A stretch of DNA of 16,179 bases from an uncultured Eubacteriales bacterium (GTDB lineage: Bacteria; Bacillota; Clostridia; Oscillospirales; Oscillospiraceae), in the NCBI GenBank assembly GCA_900546615.1, contig URDJ01000048.1:1-16179 (forward strand). Direction: 5' to 3'. The notes beneath the pieces are model-generated. The model saw nothing but the letters and a program-made list of their open reading frames with translations. It searched no databases and was not told where the DNA came from. This document shows, piece after piece, positions 8,727-15,604 of this stretch. Position numbers and translations under genes: made by a program. Positions within the stretch are counted from its first letter, which is position 1. Each line of letters begins with the position of its first letter.

Positions 8727-10406
8727 TCAAGCCCCTTTGGACAGTTCCTTTGTATCCACTTCCCTTTCTGGGCTTTCGTCGATCTCTCCTATGAAACGGT
8801 AAAATATCTTTATGCTCTGTCTGTAGCTCTGTTTATGGCTTGTCACGCGTTTGCCTTCGGGCAGGAGCTTCGGGCCTATCTCGATGCGCTCTATGAAGGT
8901 GTGGAGGATGTCCCGGTCCAGCTTCTCGATATGCGTGTACTTCTTCGCAAGCTCGAAGAACTCCGTGTAGGCGTCCCTCACCTTGTCCGATTCCAAGCGT
9001 CCTGCTCTAAGTTCCGCCGCTCTCCGATCCAGCTCCTTCATCTCGTCCGAGAGCTTCCTTGCCATGCTCTCTAGCTGCTCGTCGCTCAGGATACCGGAGG
9101 CGTTGTCGCGGTACATCCTCTCCAGCATTCGGCCCGAGTTTTCAAGCTGCTTTTCGATGAGCCGCAGCTGCTTCGGCACATCCGCCTCTCCTGAAAGCTC
9201 ACGGGCGCGCTCGACGGCCTTGCGCGTGATCTCCTCCGTCTCCTCCCTGCTGAACTCTATCAGCTTTTCCAGGTCTCGCCGGACTATCTCCACTAGATCG
9301 TCATAGCGTATCCTAGCGCCCGCCTCGCAGCGGTGCGTTGAGCGCGAAGAGAGGTTGTTGCACACGAGATACCAGTATTTCTCCCGCTCGCCCTTGTACA
9401 CCGAACCGCCGGAGCACATCGCCGCGCCGCAGCTGGCGCAGAAGGCCACGCCGCCGAAGATGCTGTGGCGGAAGGCCGGGTTTGCGGCGTTGGACTTGGT
9501 ATTCTCTCCGAGATAGTGCTCCGCCAGCTCGAACTGCTCAAGGCTTACGAGTGCCTCGTGTGTGTTCTCGGTGACGAACCAGTCCTCCTCCGGCACGGGC
9601 AGCTTCTTCTTCGACTTGACGCTGACCTTGCGGCTTCGTCCGAGTATCGTGTGGCCGAGGTAGACGCGGTTGCGCAGGATGCGCTTCACGGTGGTGTAGT
9701 TCCAGGCGTCCGAGACCCGGGCTGCGCCGCGCTCCGTGAACTCGTCGCGGCACTCCGCCCGGTACTTGAGCGGGGGCATTACCCCTTCCCTCGTCAGCCT
9801 CGCGGCTATCGAGCGCGTGGACTCCCCTGCCGCCGCCAGGGCAAAGATGCGCTGCACCACCGGCGCGGTGTTCTCATCGGGGACGAGCTGGTCCGTGGTG
9901 TTGTGGGCCTTTTTGTAGCCATATGGCGGGCAGGCGGCGTATTTGCCGTTTCTGCGTTTGTTTTCCAATACCGCTCGCACCTTGCGCGAGGTGTCGCGCA
10001 GGTAGACGTCGTTCATGGCGAACTGGAACGGGGCCATCATGTTATCGCTGGTTGAGTCGAAATTGTCCTGCGGCGCTATATAACGGATGCCGTTCTCAGG
10101 GAAGAATCGCTCGGCATAGTAACTTGACTCCGACATATCCCTGCCGAGCCGGGACAGGTCCTTGGTGACGACCATGTTTGCCTGCCCTGTGCTCAGGTGC
10201 CGCAGCATGGCCTGGAAGCCGGGCCGGTCAAAGTTGCCTCCGGAGAAGCCGTCATCCACGAACTCACGGACTATGATGATGCCGTGGCTGCGGCAATAGC
10301 TCTCGACCATCTCCCTTTGGTTCATTATACTTGAAGACTCGCCGCGCTTTTTTTCCTCGTCCGAGAGACGGTAATAGGTATCGGCAAGTCTGAGCTGGGT
10401 CCCCAA
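8727..10406 (-). CDS. Large serine recombinase 1 (TnpX/resolvase family)
   Basis: 559 residues from a TTG start with AAAGGAGG seven bases upstream. The N-terminal resolvase domain (about 8-155) has the catalytic Ser15 in YYRLS, a DDGFSGGNFDRPGF segment and a KDLSRLGRD motif. The recombinase domain (about 160-270) contains PPYGYKK. A zinc ribbon starts with CASC near 325 and ends with paired Cys near 350-365. A long coiled coil (about 380-480) and a DUF4368-like C-terminus follow. Such enzymes excise and integrate elements by a two-base crossover without a tyrosine integrase. The stop lies just beside the SASP remnant, which fits a recombinase gene at the end of its element. It has its own promoter at 10451-10480. 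Length and domains match Tn4451-type recombinases. Confidence 0.93.
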   Translation of the reverse strand: MGTQLRLADTYYRLSDEEKKRGESSSIMNQREMVESYCRSHGIIIVREFVDDGFSGGNFDRPGFQAMLRHLSTGQANMVVTKDLSRLGRDMSESSYYAERFFPENGIRYIAPQDNFDSTSDNMMAPFQFAMNDVYLRDTSRKVRAVLENKRRNGKYAACPPYGYKKAHNTTDQLVPDENTAPVVQRIFALAAAGESTRSIAARLTREGVMPPLKYRAECRDEFTERGAARVSDAWNYTTVKRILRNRVYLGHTILGRSRKVSVKSKKKLPVPEEDWFVTENTHEALVSLEQFELAEHYLGENTKSNAANPAFRHSIFGGVAFCASCGAAMCSGGSVYKGEREKYWYLVCNNLSSRSTHRCEAGARIRYDDLVEIVRRDLEKLIEFSREETEEITRKAVERARELSGEADVPKQLRLIEKQLENSGRMLERMYRDNASGILSDEQLESMARKLSDEMKELDRRAAELRAGRLESDKVRDAYTEFFELAKKYTHIEKLDRDILHTFIERIEIGPKLLPEGKRVTSHKQSYRQSIKIFYRFIGEIDESPEREVDTKELSKGA

Positions 10407-10430
10407 CAGCTTTCCTCCTTTCCGGATAGG

Positions 10431-10478
10431 GACCGCCCGTACATGGTGATATTATACCACCGGCCTGTCCGGGCGGTC
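10431..10478. repeat. Inverted repeat framing the recombinase 1 promoter
   Basis: GACCGCCC (10431-10438) and GGGCGGTC (10471-10478) are perfect inverted copies. They frame the -10 box and about the start of transcription, and the right arm overlaps the -35 box. A weaker dyad is centred on the -10 box. Possible operator, function inferred. Confidence 0.6.
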
Positions 10479-10480
10479 AA
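10451..10480 (-). promoter_or_regulatory. Promoter of recombinase 1
   Basis: Read leftward: TTGACC (10480-10475), an 18-base spacer ending in TGG, and a perfect TATAAT (10456-10451). The TAA of the upstream small gene is part of the -10 box. Transcription would start near 10444, giving a leader of about 38 bases. Confidence 0.75.
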
Positions 10481-10667
10481 AGCTGTGGATACTGCCAGCA
10501 GAGGTAACGATTTCCTCCACCACAGCCTGTTTTGCGGTTCTATTTCCCGTGAACACCCGCTCGACAACGTAGACTACACCGCCAAGCTCATGCAGGCAGC
10601 TGTCCTCATACACGGTGTTTGCGGGATTGGCCGCGTTTCTGTGCCTTCTCGCCGCGCTGTGCTGCAT
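10452..10667 (-). CDS. Small TnpW-like protein upstream of recombinase 1
   Basis: 71 residues if started at ATG 10667, which has GGAGGTG five bases upstream. An earlier ATG at 10682 overlaps that ribosome site and is less likely. The core LHELGGVVYVVERVF followed by TAKQAVVEEIV resembles the TnpW-type small proteins found beside Tn4451-like recombinases, with an E-[IL]-G-G-x-[IV]-Y-x-V pattern shared with the protein at 13731-14093. Role unproven: perhaps an accessory or directionality factor of the recombinase. It ends 45 bases before the recombinase start, and its stop codon lies in the recombinase promoter. The family link rests on a short motif. Confidence 0.6.
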   Translation of the reverse strand: MQHSAARRHRNAANPANTVYEDSCLHELGGVVYVVERVFTGNRTAKQAVVEEIVTSAGSIHSFDRPDRPVV

Positions 10668-10923
10668 ACGCTTCACCTCCATGCTTCAAGTGTTCCCGCT
10701 TTTGCTGTCAGGTAGTACTCTCCTACTCAGACATAGCGATTTAGGTTTACTGTTTGTCCGCCGTATTTGCCACGCGCCCCGGCGGTGAGGGGATACAGCG
10801 AGCCGCCGCTGGCGCGGCTGTCATAGCTCTGAGTGTGCCGGTTGCCGTACACCGCAGGGCTGCCCCCAAGTCCTCGGGAGCGCGTGAGCAAGTACCTTTG
10901 TCCCCCGCGCTTTCGTTGCGAAG

Positions 10924-10944
10924 CGGCTTGCCAAAGCCGTTTTT
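10924..10944 (+). terminator. Rightward terminator-like hairpin
   Basis: CGGCTT (10924-10929), loop GCCA, AAGCCG (10934-10939), then TTTTT. No rightward gene is recognised before it, so it could end an unknown rightward RNA or be chance in a GC-rich region. Confidence 0.35.
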
Positions 10945-11041
10945 GAGGCCGCGTTCATCGCTCAGGCTTACGCCGTCATCGCGCCGCGCCCCGCGTCGCT
11001 GACCGTCTCCGGTCACGCAGGTTCTGTGCTCGCTGTACCGT

Positions 11042-11057
11042 GTATTAAGTTGTCCAA
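11042..11057. repeat. 16-base direct repeat, copy 1
   Basis: GTATTAAGTTGTCCAA is identical to 11789-11804. The two copies flank the sigma-like gene and its leader, 747 bases apart. Confidence 0.8.
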
Positions 11058-11164
11058 GGCTGTCAAAAAGGCGCCTCTATAAATACCGGTTTTTAGCCCG
11101 TTTTTTACAGGGTCTAAACTGTCGAAATATGTTGTTCATAAGAATTTTACAATTTGTCGTCCTC

Positions 11165-11638
11165 TTACACACTGTTTCTAAGAGCCCCAAGTTTCTTTAT
11201 CGCCCGTTGTATCGAGTCTGCAACAGCGTTTACGCTCACGCCATCCTCAGCAGTAATATCTGCAAGCTCTCGCCCGCAGGCGAAGCGCCGCCAGAGTTTG
11301 CTGAACTGTGTGTCCGTTAGCAGAGAGCGAATATGCGAGATCAAATCGTCTCTCGTCTTCTGCTCGGCAGCATTAGGTTCACCGGATAAACACTCGTTCT
11401 CTCTATCGCTCAGAAAGTACGCGGCAGCCAACGAAAGTCGCCTGTCGTTGTATGCGCGATCCCGGCGCTCGGACTGCTTGTAGTCAGCGTCAGACCAGCC
11501 CTTCCACCTTTGAAATTCTTCATCACTCTCGAAGTCAGCTCGTGTGAGACGCACATCCTCGCCGGTTGCGCTGTGGCAGACGATGGCCTCGGCGTCTGTC
11601 TTGTTGGCCGCGTAGTCGCTATATGTATTATTGTACAT
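11165..11638 (-). CDS. Sigma-70-like regulator of a mobile element
   Basis: 157 residues from ATG 11638, chosen because GGAGG lies nine bases upstream; a longer frame from 11677 would start inside the leader hairpin. The N-terminal half is polar, with the EEFQRWKGWSDADYKQ stretch seen in small sigma-factor-like proteins of conjugative elements. The C-terminus (about 105-155) resembles sigma region 4: a helix-turn-helix around RELADITAEDGVSVNAVADS followed by a basic helix. Such proteins are thought to drive element genes; here the downstream TnpW-like and recombinase genes are candidates. Its ribosome site is buried in a hairpin (11648-11683), so expression is probably conditional. The catalytic class is inferred from pattern only. 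Confidence 0.7.
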   Translation of the reverse strand: MYNNTYSDYAANKTDAEAIVCHSATGEDVRLTRADFESDEEFQRWKGWSDADYKQSERRDRAYNDRRLSLAAAYFLSDRENECLSGEPNAAEQKTRDDLISHIRSLLTDTQFSKLWRRFACGRELADITAEDGVSVNAVADSIQRAIKKLGALRNSV

Positions 11639-11647
11639 ATGTAAAAA

Positions 11648-11683
11648 CCTCCTTTGTTTTGGTGATAACCAAATCAAAGGAGG
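11648..11683 (-). promoter_or_regulatory. Hairpin plus T5 hiding the ribosome site of the sigma-like gene
   Basis: CCTCCTTTG (11683-11675) pairs with CAAAGGAGG (11656-11648). TTTGGT pairs with ACCAAA inside it, one A/A mismatch separates the stems, and the loop is TATC. Fifteen pairs are followed directly by TTTTT and then, four bases on, the ATG. The right arm is the Shine-Dalgarno sequence. The structure can act as a transcription terminator, as a block to translation, or both. No opposing antiterminator stem was identified. Confidence 0.7.
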
Positions 11684-11706
11684 CGCGCGGGCATGGTAAC
11701 AAATAA

Positions 11707-11734
11707 ACGCAGGCTACTGAGACGTAGCTTGCGT
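11707..11734. terminator. Bidirectional terminator-like hairpin upstream of the sigma-like gene
   Basis: ACGCAGGCTAC (11707-11717) pairs with GTAGCTTGCGT (11724-11734, one G-T pair). Rightward it is followed by CTTTTC, leftward by TTTATTTGTT. Together with the hairpin at 11648-11683 it gives the sigma-like gene a structured leader. Confidence 0.55.
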
Positions 11735-11788
11735 CTTTTCGCAATATCATAAGTTAATTCCCCGCCATAGTGAAAATTGGGATATGGA

Positions 11789-11804
11789 GTATTAAGTTGT
11801 CCAA
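11789..11804. repeat. 16-base direct repeat, copy 2
   Basis: Identical to 11042-11057; see that entry. Confidence 0.8.
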
Positions 11805-11888
11805 TTATGCCGACGAAAGGGATTAAACCATAGATTTCATGCGAACACTGTCGGATTATGCGCATGACAGCAAACTGGATATGTCATA

Positions 11889-11926
11889 ACATAGCAAGCA
11901 TGAACTTCGTATACATAGCAAAAATG
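11889..11926. repeat. Pair of 14-base imperfect direct repeats
   Basis: ACATAGCAAGCATG (11889-11902) and ACATAGCAAAAATG (11913-11926) match at 12 of 14 positions, offset by 24 bases. They lie just beyond the 3' end of recombinase 2, where the element end and recombinase binding site would be expected. Function inferred. Confidence 0.45.
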
Positions 11927-11949
11927 CCCCGGAAACATGGTCGGGGGTC
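11919..11949 (-). terminator. Terminator-like stem after recombinase 2
   Basis: Read leftward, CCCCG (11946-11942) pairs with CGGGG (11931-11927) over a 10-base loop, then CATTTTTGC. A short stem, so moderate support. Confidence 0.4.
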
Positions 11950-11976
11950 GTAAGAAAGTAATATCGTATTTTTGCA

Positions 11977-12007
11977 GGAACGGCATGGCTTCGGTCATGC
12001 CGTTTCC
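11977..12007. repeat. Long hairpin over the stop codon of recombinase 2
   Basis: GGAACGGCATGGC (11977-11989), loop TTCG, then GTCATGCCGTTTCC (11994-12007): about 13 pairs with one bulge and a G-T pair. The recombinase stop codon (11995-11997) lies in it. There is no T run after it leftward, so it is an RNA-stabilising stem, an imperfect terminator or part of the element end. Confidence 0.55.
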
Positions 12008-13734
12008 TCTTTCATCAGTTCATTCAGCGGGATAAAGCCCACAAAGTCATAGGAAATGCGAATGTTCTGCCTCCGTTTTCCACTGCTCTTGTCGGGAGCT
12101 TCGATATAAACTCCCTTGACAAGTTCACGCAGAGCATAGGGCGTAAGCTCGTCCAAATCCTTGTATTTGTGTACCCTCTGGATAAACTGCTCCAAGTTTT
12201 CAATCTGTCGTTCCTGTACTTCAATATCCTGCTGCAAGGTCTGGATTTCCACTTTAAGCTGCTCCTGCTCGGTTTCGTAGCTTCTGCTCATCATGGAAAA
12301 CCGTTCATCGTTGATGCGTCCCGCCACATTGTCCTCATAGATACGGATAAACAGGCGGTCAAGCTCTCCCATGCGCCGCTGTGCCTGTTCCAGTCGCTTG
12401 ACGCTTGCACAGATTTTTTCCTCGCTGGACAGCAGGAGCTTGTGTTCCATAACTGCCCGGAAGTGCGCTTCATACCGTGTCACATAGAAGATGACCGCTT
12501 TCATGTGCATCCAGACCAAATCTTCCAGAACAACGGCTCGGATGAAGTATGCCGAACAGCTTCCCGTGTTGCTTCGGTAGTTGGCGCATACAAAGTGATC
12601 CTGCCGCTTCTCAAAGTAATTGGTGGTGCAGTACCGCATTTTCGCTCCGCAGTCTGCACAGTAAACCATGCCGGAGAACAGGCTGCTCTTACCCGTTTTC
12701 GTCCTGCGGTAACGCTGCTGCCGGATCTCCTGCACCTTGTCAAAGACTTCCTGCTCGATGATTGCCGGATGAGTGTTGTAGAAAATCGCCTGTTTGTCGA
12801 GGGGCGTTTCCCGCTGTTTCTTGTCCCAGATGGAATTGGTGTAGGTCTTGAAGTTGACCGTACAGCCTGTGTACTCCCGCCGTTCCAGAATATGAACAAC
12901 GGTGTTGGTGTTCCAATGGTAGGGATCATCGGTTTCGGGGCTTGGGGTTTTGATGCCCGCCCTGCGCTTGTAAGCTGTGGGGTTAAGCACCTTTTCCTCC
13001 TGCAAGAGCTTGGCGATCTGCATCGGCCCCCGTCCCTCCATGCACAGCTTGAAGATGCGCTTGACTACCACAGCCGCCGCTTCATCTACGATCCACTTGG
13101 TCTTGTCCTCCGGGTCTTTGAGATACCCGAACGGAACATTGGTTGTCAGCGGTACGCCACGCTCACCCTTTGCTTTCTGCACAGCCCGGATTTTGCGGCT
13201 TGCATCTTTGGCGAAAAATTCGTTAAACCAGTTTTTGATACCGGCAATATCGCTGTCTGTGCTGTTTGGGTCGATGGTGTCAAAGTGGTCGTTGATGGCA
13301 ATATACCGCACATTGTACTTCGGGAAAGTGAAGTTGATATAAAGCCCGGTCAGCGAGGAATTTCGTCCCAGTCTGGATAGTTCTTTGGTGATACAAACTG
13401 CTACCCGTCCCGCTTCGATTTCCGCAAGCATGGCTTGGAAGCCGGGGCGGTCATAGTTTGTGCCGCTGTACCCATCGTCCACGAAAAAGGTCGGGTTAGG
13501 AAAGCGATTTTCTTTAGCGTACTGGAGCAGGATCATTTTTTGATTCTGGATGGAATTTGACACATCTTCTTTGCCGCCCTTTTTATCCTCTTTCATATCT
13601 TCCACGGATAAGCGGCAGTAGAGTGCGGTGATTTTATCAGTTGCCCGTAACATTTCTGTTTCCTCCTTCAAAGGGGCAACTGCCAGTACAGGATTGGTTG
13701 CTTCTATTGTACCAAGAGTCTGTGAATTTGTCAT
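11995..13734 (-). CDS. Large serine recombinase 2 (TnpX-like) of a mobilizable element
   Basis: 579 residues from ATG 13734, which overlaps the upstream stop (ATGA) and has GGAGG before it. A second start at 13653 (residue 28) has AAGGAGG at good spacing, and its product begins 15 residues before the catalytic Ser. The resolvase domain has Ser43 in LYCRLS, a DDGYSGTNYDRPGF segment and KELSRLGRN. The recombinase domain follows (PFGYLKD near 200). A zinc ribbon starts CADC and ends near SCSAY, then a coiled coil and a DUF4368-like tail ending SYDFVGFIPLNEL. It is the last gene of the mob operon and presumably excises and inserts that element. It is clearly divergent from recombinase 1, so the two are not a recent duplication. 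Confidence 0.93.
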   Translation of the reverse strand: MTNSQTLGTIEATNPVLAVAPLKEETEMLRATDKITALYCRLSVEDMKEDKKGGKEDVSNSIQNQKMILLQYAKENRFPNPTFFVDDGYSGTNYDRPGFQAMLAEIEAGRVAVCITKELSRLGRNSSLTGLYINFTFPKYNVRYIAINDHFDTIDPNSTDSDIAGIKNWFNEFFAKDASRKIRAVQKAKGERGVPLTTNVPFGYLKDPEDKTKWIVDEAAAVVVKRIFKLCMEGRGPMQIAKLLQEEKVLNPTAYKRRAGIKTPSPETDDPYHWNTNTVVHILERREYTGCTVNFKTYTNSIWDKKQRETPLDKQAIFYNTHPAIIEQEVFDKVQEIRQQRYRRTKTGKSSLFSGMVYCADCGAKMRYCTTNYFEKRQDHFVCANYRSNTGSCSAYFIRAVVLEDLVWMHMKAVIFYVTRYEAHFRAVMEHKLLLSSEEKICASVKRLEQAQRRMGELDRLFIRIYEDNVAGRINDERFSMMSRSYETEQEQLKVEIQTLQQDIEVQERQIENLEQFIQRVHKYKDLDELTPYALRELVKGVYIEAPDKSSGKRRQNIRISYDFVGFIPLNELMKEETA

Positions 13735-14093
13735 TGGTCATCCTCCAACTTTTCTGTAAACTTTTCAGCCATAATGCGTTCCATTTTTCTGTCCAGCGTT
13801 TCTGTCCCGTCATAGCTGCCTGTGACGGAGTAGATCGTGCCACCAATCTCTTTCTGTAAAGTGAACTCCGGCAGCCAGAAAGCGGATGGATTTTTCACGC
13901 AAATGTGTCCGTCCTCATCAAACCAGAAATTGTGTTTGGGATGGTTGGGCGGCAGCGGTGCGGGTTTCAAATACGGGTCAGGATTGTAGAAGTAATATCC
14001 CTTCGGCTCGTCATGCTCCTGCTGCTCCCATTCCTCGATTTCTGCCAAAAACTCCGGGTCGATTTCATGCTCAAATGATTTCTTCTTGCTCAT
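13731..14093 (-). CDS. TnpW-family-like transposon protein
   Basis: 120 residues; AGGAGG lies six bases before the ATG. The acidic and aromatic N-terminus has a Pro-rich stretch (KPAPLPPNHPKHNFWFDEDG). The C-terminus, KEIGGTIYSVTGSYDGTETL and then DRKMERIMAEKF, matches the TnpW-like pattern of Tn4451-type elements. The stop overlaps the recombinase ATG, so the two are coupled. In such elements this position fits a partner of the recombinase, perhaps its directionality factor, but no experiment is known to me. The N-terminal part is of unknown function. Confidence 0.75.
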   Translation of the reverse strand: MSKKKSFEHEIDPEFLAEIEEWEQQEHDEPKGYYFYNPDPYLKPAPLPPNHPKHNFWFDEDGHICVKNPSAFWLPEFTLQKEIGGTIYSVTGSYDGTETLDRKMERIMAEKFTEKLEDDQ

Positions 14094-14119
14094 AAGTGCC
14101 TCCTAAAAATGTGTAAAGA

Positions 14120-15604
14120 TTAGTGTTCGATTTCCTGTTTTTTCTGCCGTGTGACGGCGTTCTGTCGCTCCGGCTCATGGATGACCTGCTCCACCTTGAA
14201 TTTTATTTGCCAGAGCTTTTTCACCTCCGCATGGATGGGGGAAAGTTCAGTCTGCTCCGTCTTGTATTCCTGTTCCAGACGGTCACGCTCCCTGCGCCAT
14301 GCGGTGATGGGCAGCTTGCCCTCCTTGAAATGCGGCTTCAACTTGCGCTCTGCCATGTGATACAGGCGGAGTGCGTTTTCATTTTCGGACATGAACTGCT
14401 CCCGCTTGCCTTTCCATTTGATAGTCGCTAACTTATCGGCAATGAGCTTGCCTTCGGTGTAAAACTGCACCATGCGGAGAAGCTCGTCCAACTCTTTCAC
14501 GCGGTCAGACTTTCCACGCATGGAGCTTTTCAAAGTGTCGATGCGGTCACTCAGAGCAGACACACGCTCCTGCAATTCTTCCGGCGTTGTCAGCTTGTTC
14601 TGCATGAGATAATTGACGATCTCATTGAACTCTTTGAGATTGCCGATCTTTGCTTTCTGACTCCACGCTCCGGCGTTGCTTCCAGAATAATACTCGCTGA
14701 GTATCTGCGCCAGATTGGGGGCTTGCGGCTTGCTCAATTCCTCATGGGCTTCTTTCAGCCAGTCAAGCAGCGCAGAGATTTTCTTTTTCAGATTGCGGAT
14801 CAGATTGTTGATCGCCTTAATCCATCTGTTCAGATCGCCCTTGTTGGTGCGGATGCCTTTTGCTTCCATGGCTCGGACGGTCACGCCCTCATGGACGGTA
14901 GGGACTTGGCCGATGCCCTGTCGTTCGTAACTGCGGTGGTCGATCCCGCAGTCCAATTCCTTCTCGGCAAATTTCTGATTGCACAATTCAGCCCATGCTT
15001 GACGCCAATGCTCTAAGGTGTCGGGACTTCCCCAATCGGTAGTAGGCACAGCGTTGAATACATAGTTTCCTGCTTCATCACGGATGCGGTTGCCATGCTC
15101 GTCAAGTAGATATTCCCGCCGCTGCTTGTTGCCCCATCTGCCGTGTTCATCCAAAGGGCGGATAGGACACATGACATGGAAATGAGGATTGGAAATGCCG
15201 CCGTCCTCCTTGTCGGGGGAGTGAACAGCGAAGTCCACCACCAGGCCACGGCTCACAAACTGCTCCAATAAAAATTGCCTTGCAAGCTCGATGTTCTCCT
15301 GCTTGGAAAACTCGTTTTGCAAAGCAATGTCAAAGCTGTATGCAAGCTGCGCTTTCTTTCCCCGTTCCACTTTCTCCACTTCGTTCCAGAGCGTTTCCCG
15401 ATCAGAGAAAGAGGGTGGAGCATGGGGCGGTAGCAGGATTTCCGAACAGATCACACCGCCCTTTTTGGTGTAGTCGCTGTCCTCGCCGTAGTATTCGCTG
15501 TGCAGCTTTTCGCCGGAGCGATAGGCGGCAGATGCGATAGCGGATTGTCCTGCGCTGCGCTTGATTTGTGTCACATGAAAATGATATAGTGCGATACTCA
15601 ACAC
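14120..15604 (-). CDS. mobA: MobA/MobL (MobQ) family relaxase
   Basis: 494 residues. Motif I is YHFHVTQIKRSAGQSAIASA followed by AYRSGEKL, with Tyr28 the likely nicking residue. The metal-binding HxH motif is NPHFHVMC (His141, His143), with His128 upstream. The family nicks DNA at oriT and leads the strand to a recipient with help from a co-resident conjugation system. The C-terminal 220 residues are charged, with coiled-coil character. The GTG at 15604 overlaps the upstream stop, leaving little room for a ribosome site, so start and coupling are less certain. The stop is 26 bases before the TnpW-like gene. No type IV secretion genes are visible, so the element is probably mobilizable rather than self-transmissible. 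Confidence 0.92.
   Translation of the reverse strand: MLSIALYHFHVTQIKRSAGQSAIASAAYRSGEKLHSEYYGEDSDYTKKGGVICSEILLPPHAPPSFSDRETLWNEVEKVERGKKAQLAYSFDIALQNEFSKQENIELARQFLLEQFVSRGLVVDFAVHSPDKEDGGISNPHFHVMCPIRPLDEHGRWGNKQRREYLLDEHGNRIRDEAGNYVFNAVPTTDWGSPDTLEHWRQAWAELCNQKFAEKELDCGIDHRSYERQGIGQVPTVHEGVTVRAMEAKGIRTNKGDLNRWIKAINNLIRNLKKKISALLDWLKEAHEELSKPQAPNLAQILSEYYSGSNAGAWSQKAKIGNLKEFNEIVNYLMQNKLTTPEELQERVSALSDRIDTLKSSMRGKSDRVKELDELLRMVQFYTEGKLIADKLATIKWKGKREQFMSENENALRLYHMAERKLKPHFKEGKLPITAWRRERDRLEQEYKTEQTELSPIHAEVKKLWQIKFKVEQVIHEPERQNAVTRQKKQEIEH

Larger units (their letters stand above)
10683..11164. other. GC-rich stretch without a convincing gene, with hairpins
   Basis: About 480 bases between the sigma-like gene and the TnpW-like gene. 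Both strands have an ORF of 80-90 codons at 10747-11016, but neither has a clear ribosome site or recognisable domain, and the peptides are low complexity. Visible structures are a rightward stem CGGCTT/AAGCCG with T5 (10924-10944), a perfect TGACCG/CGGTCA hairpin (11000-11015), and one copy of a 16-base direct repeat (11042-11057). AT content rises after 11060. It may hold an RNA or a transfer or recombination site; no function can be assigned. Confidence 0.4.
11684..11994. other. Junction region between the two elements, no gene
   Basis: A 63-codon leftward ORF at 11674-11865 has no ribosome site and no family likeness. The stretch holds a bidirectional hairpin (11707-11734), the second 16-base direct repeat, a pair of ACATAGCAA repeats and a terminator-like stem. 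The end of the second element probably lies between 11880 and 11977. Confidence 0.5.

Noticed and set aside
10747..11016. 80-90 codon ORFs on both strands
   Set aside because: No ribosome site, no domain, low-complexity Arg/Ala/Pro peptides; kept only as an unexplained GC-rich stretch.
11674..11865. 63-codon leftward ORF upstream of the sigma-like gene
   Set aside because: No Shine-Dalgarno sequence; it runs through a terminator-like hairpin and a direct repeat and shows no family likeness.
11899..11911. A stretch resembling one arm of loxP (AACTTCGTATA)
   Set aside because: Only one arm is present, with no inverted partner at the right distance and no Cre-like gene; probably chance.
12169..13380. 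403-codon rightward ORF opposite recombinase 2
   Set aside because: Shadow of the serine recombinase, which has all catalytic and zinc motifs on the other strand.
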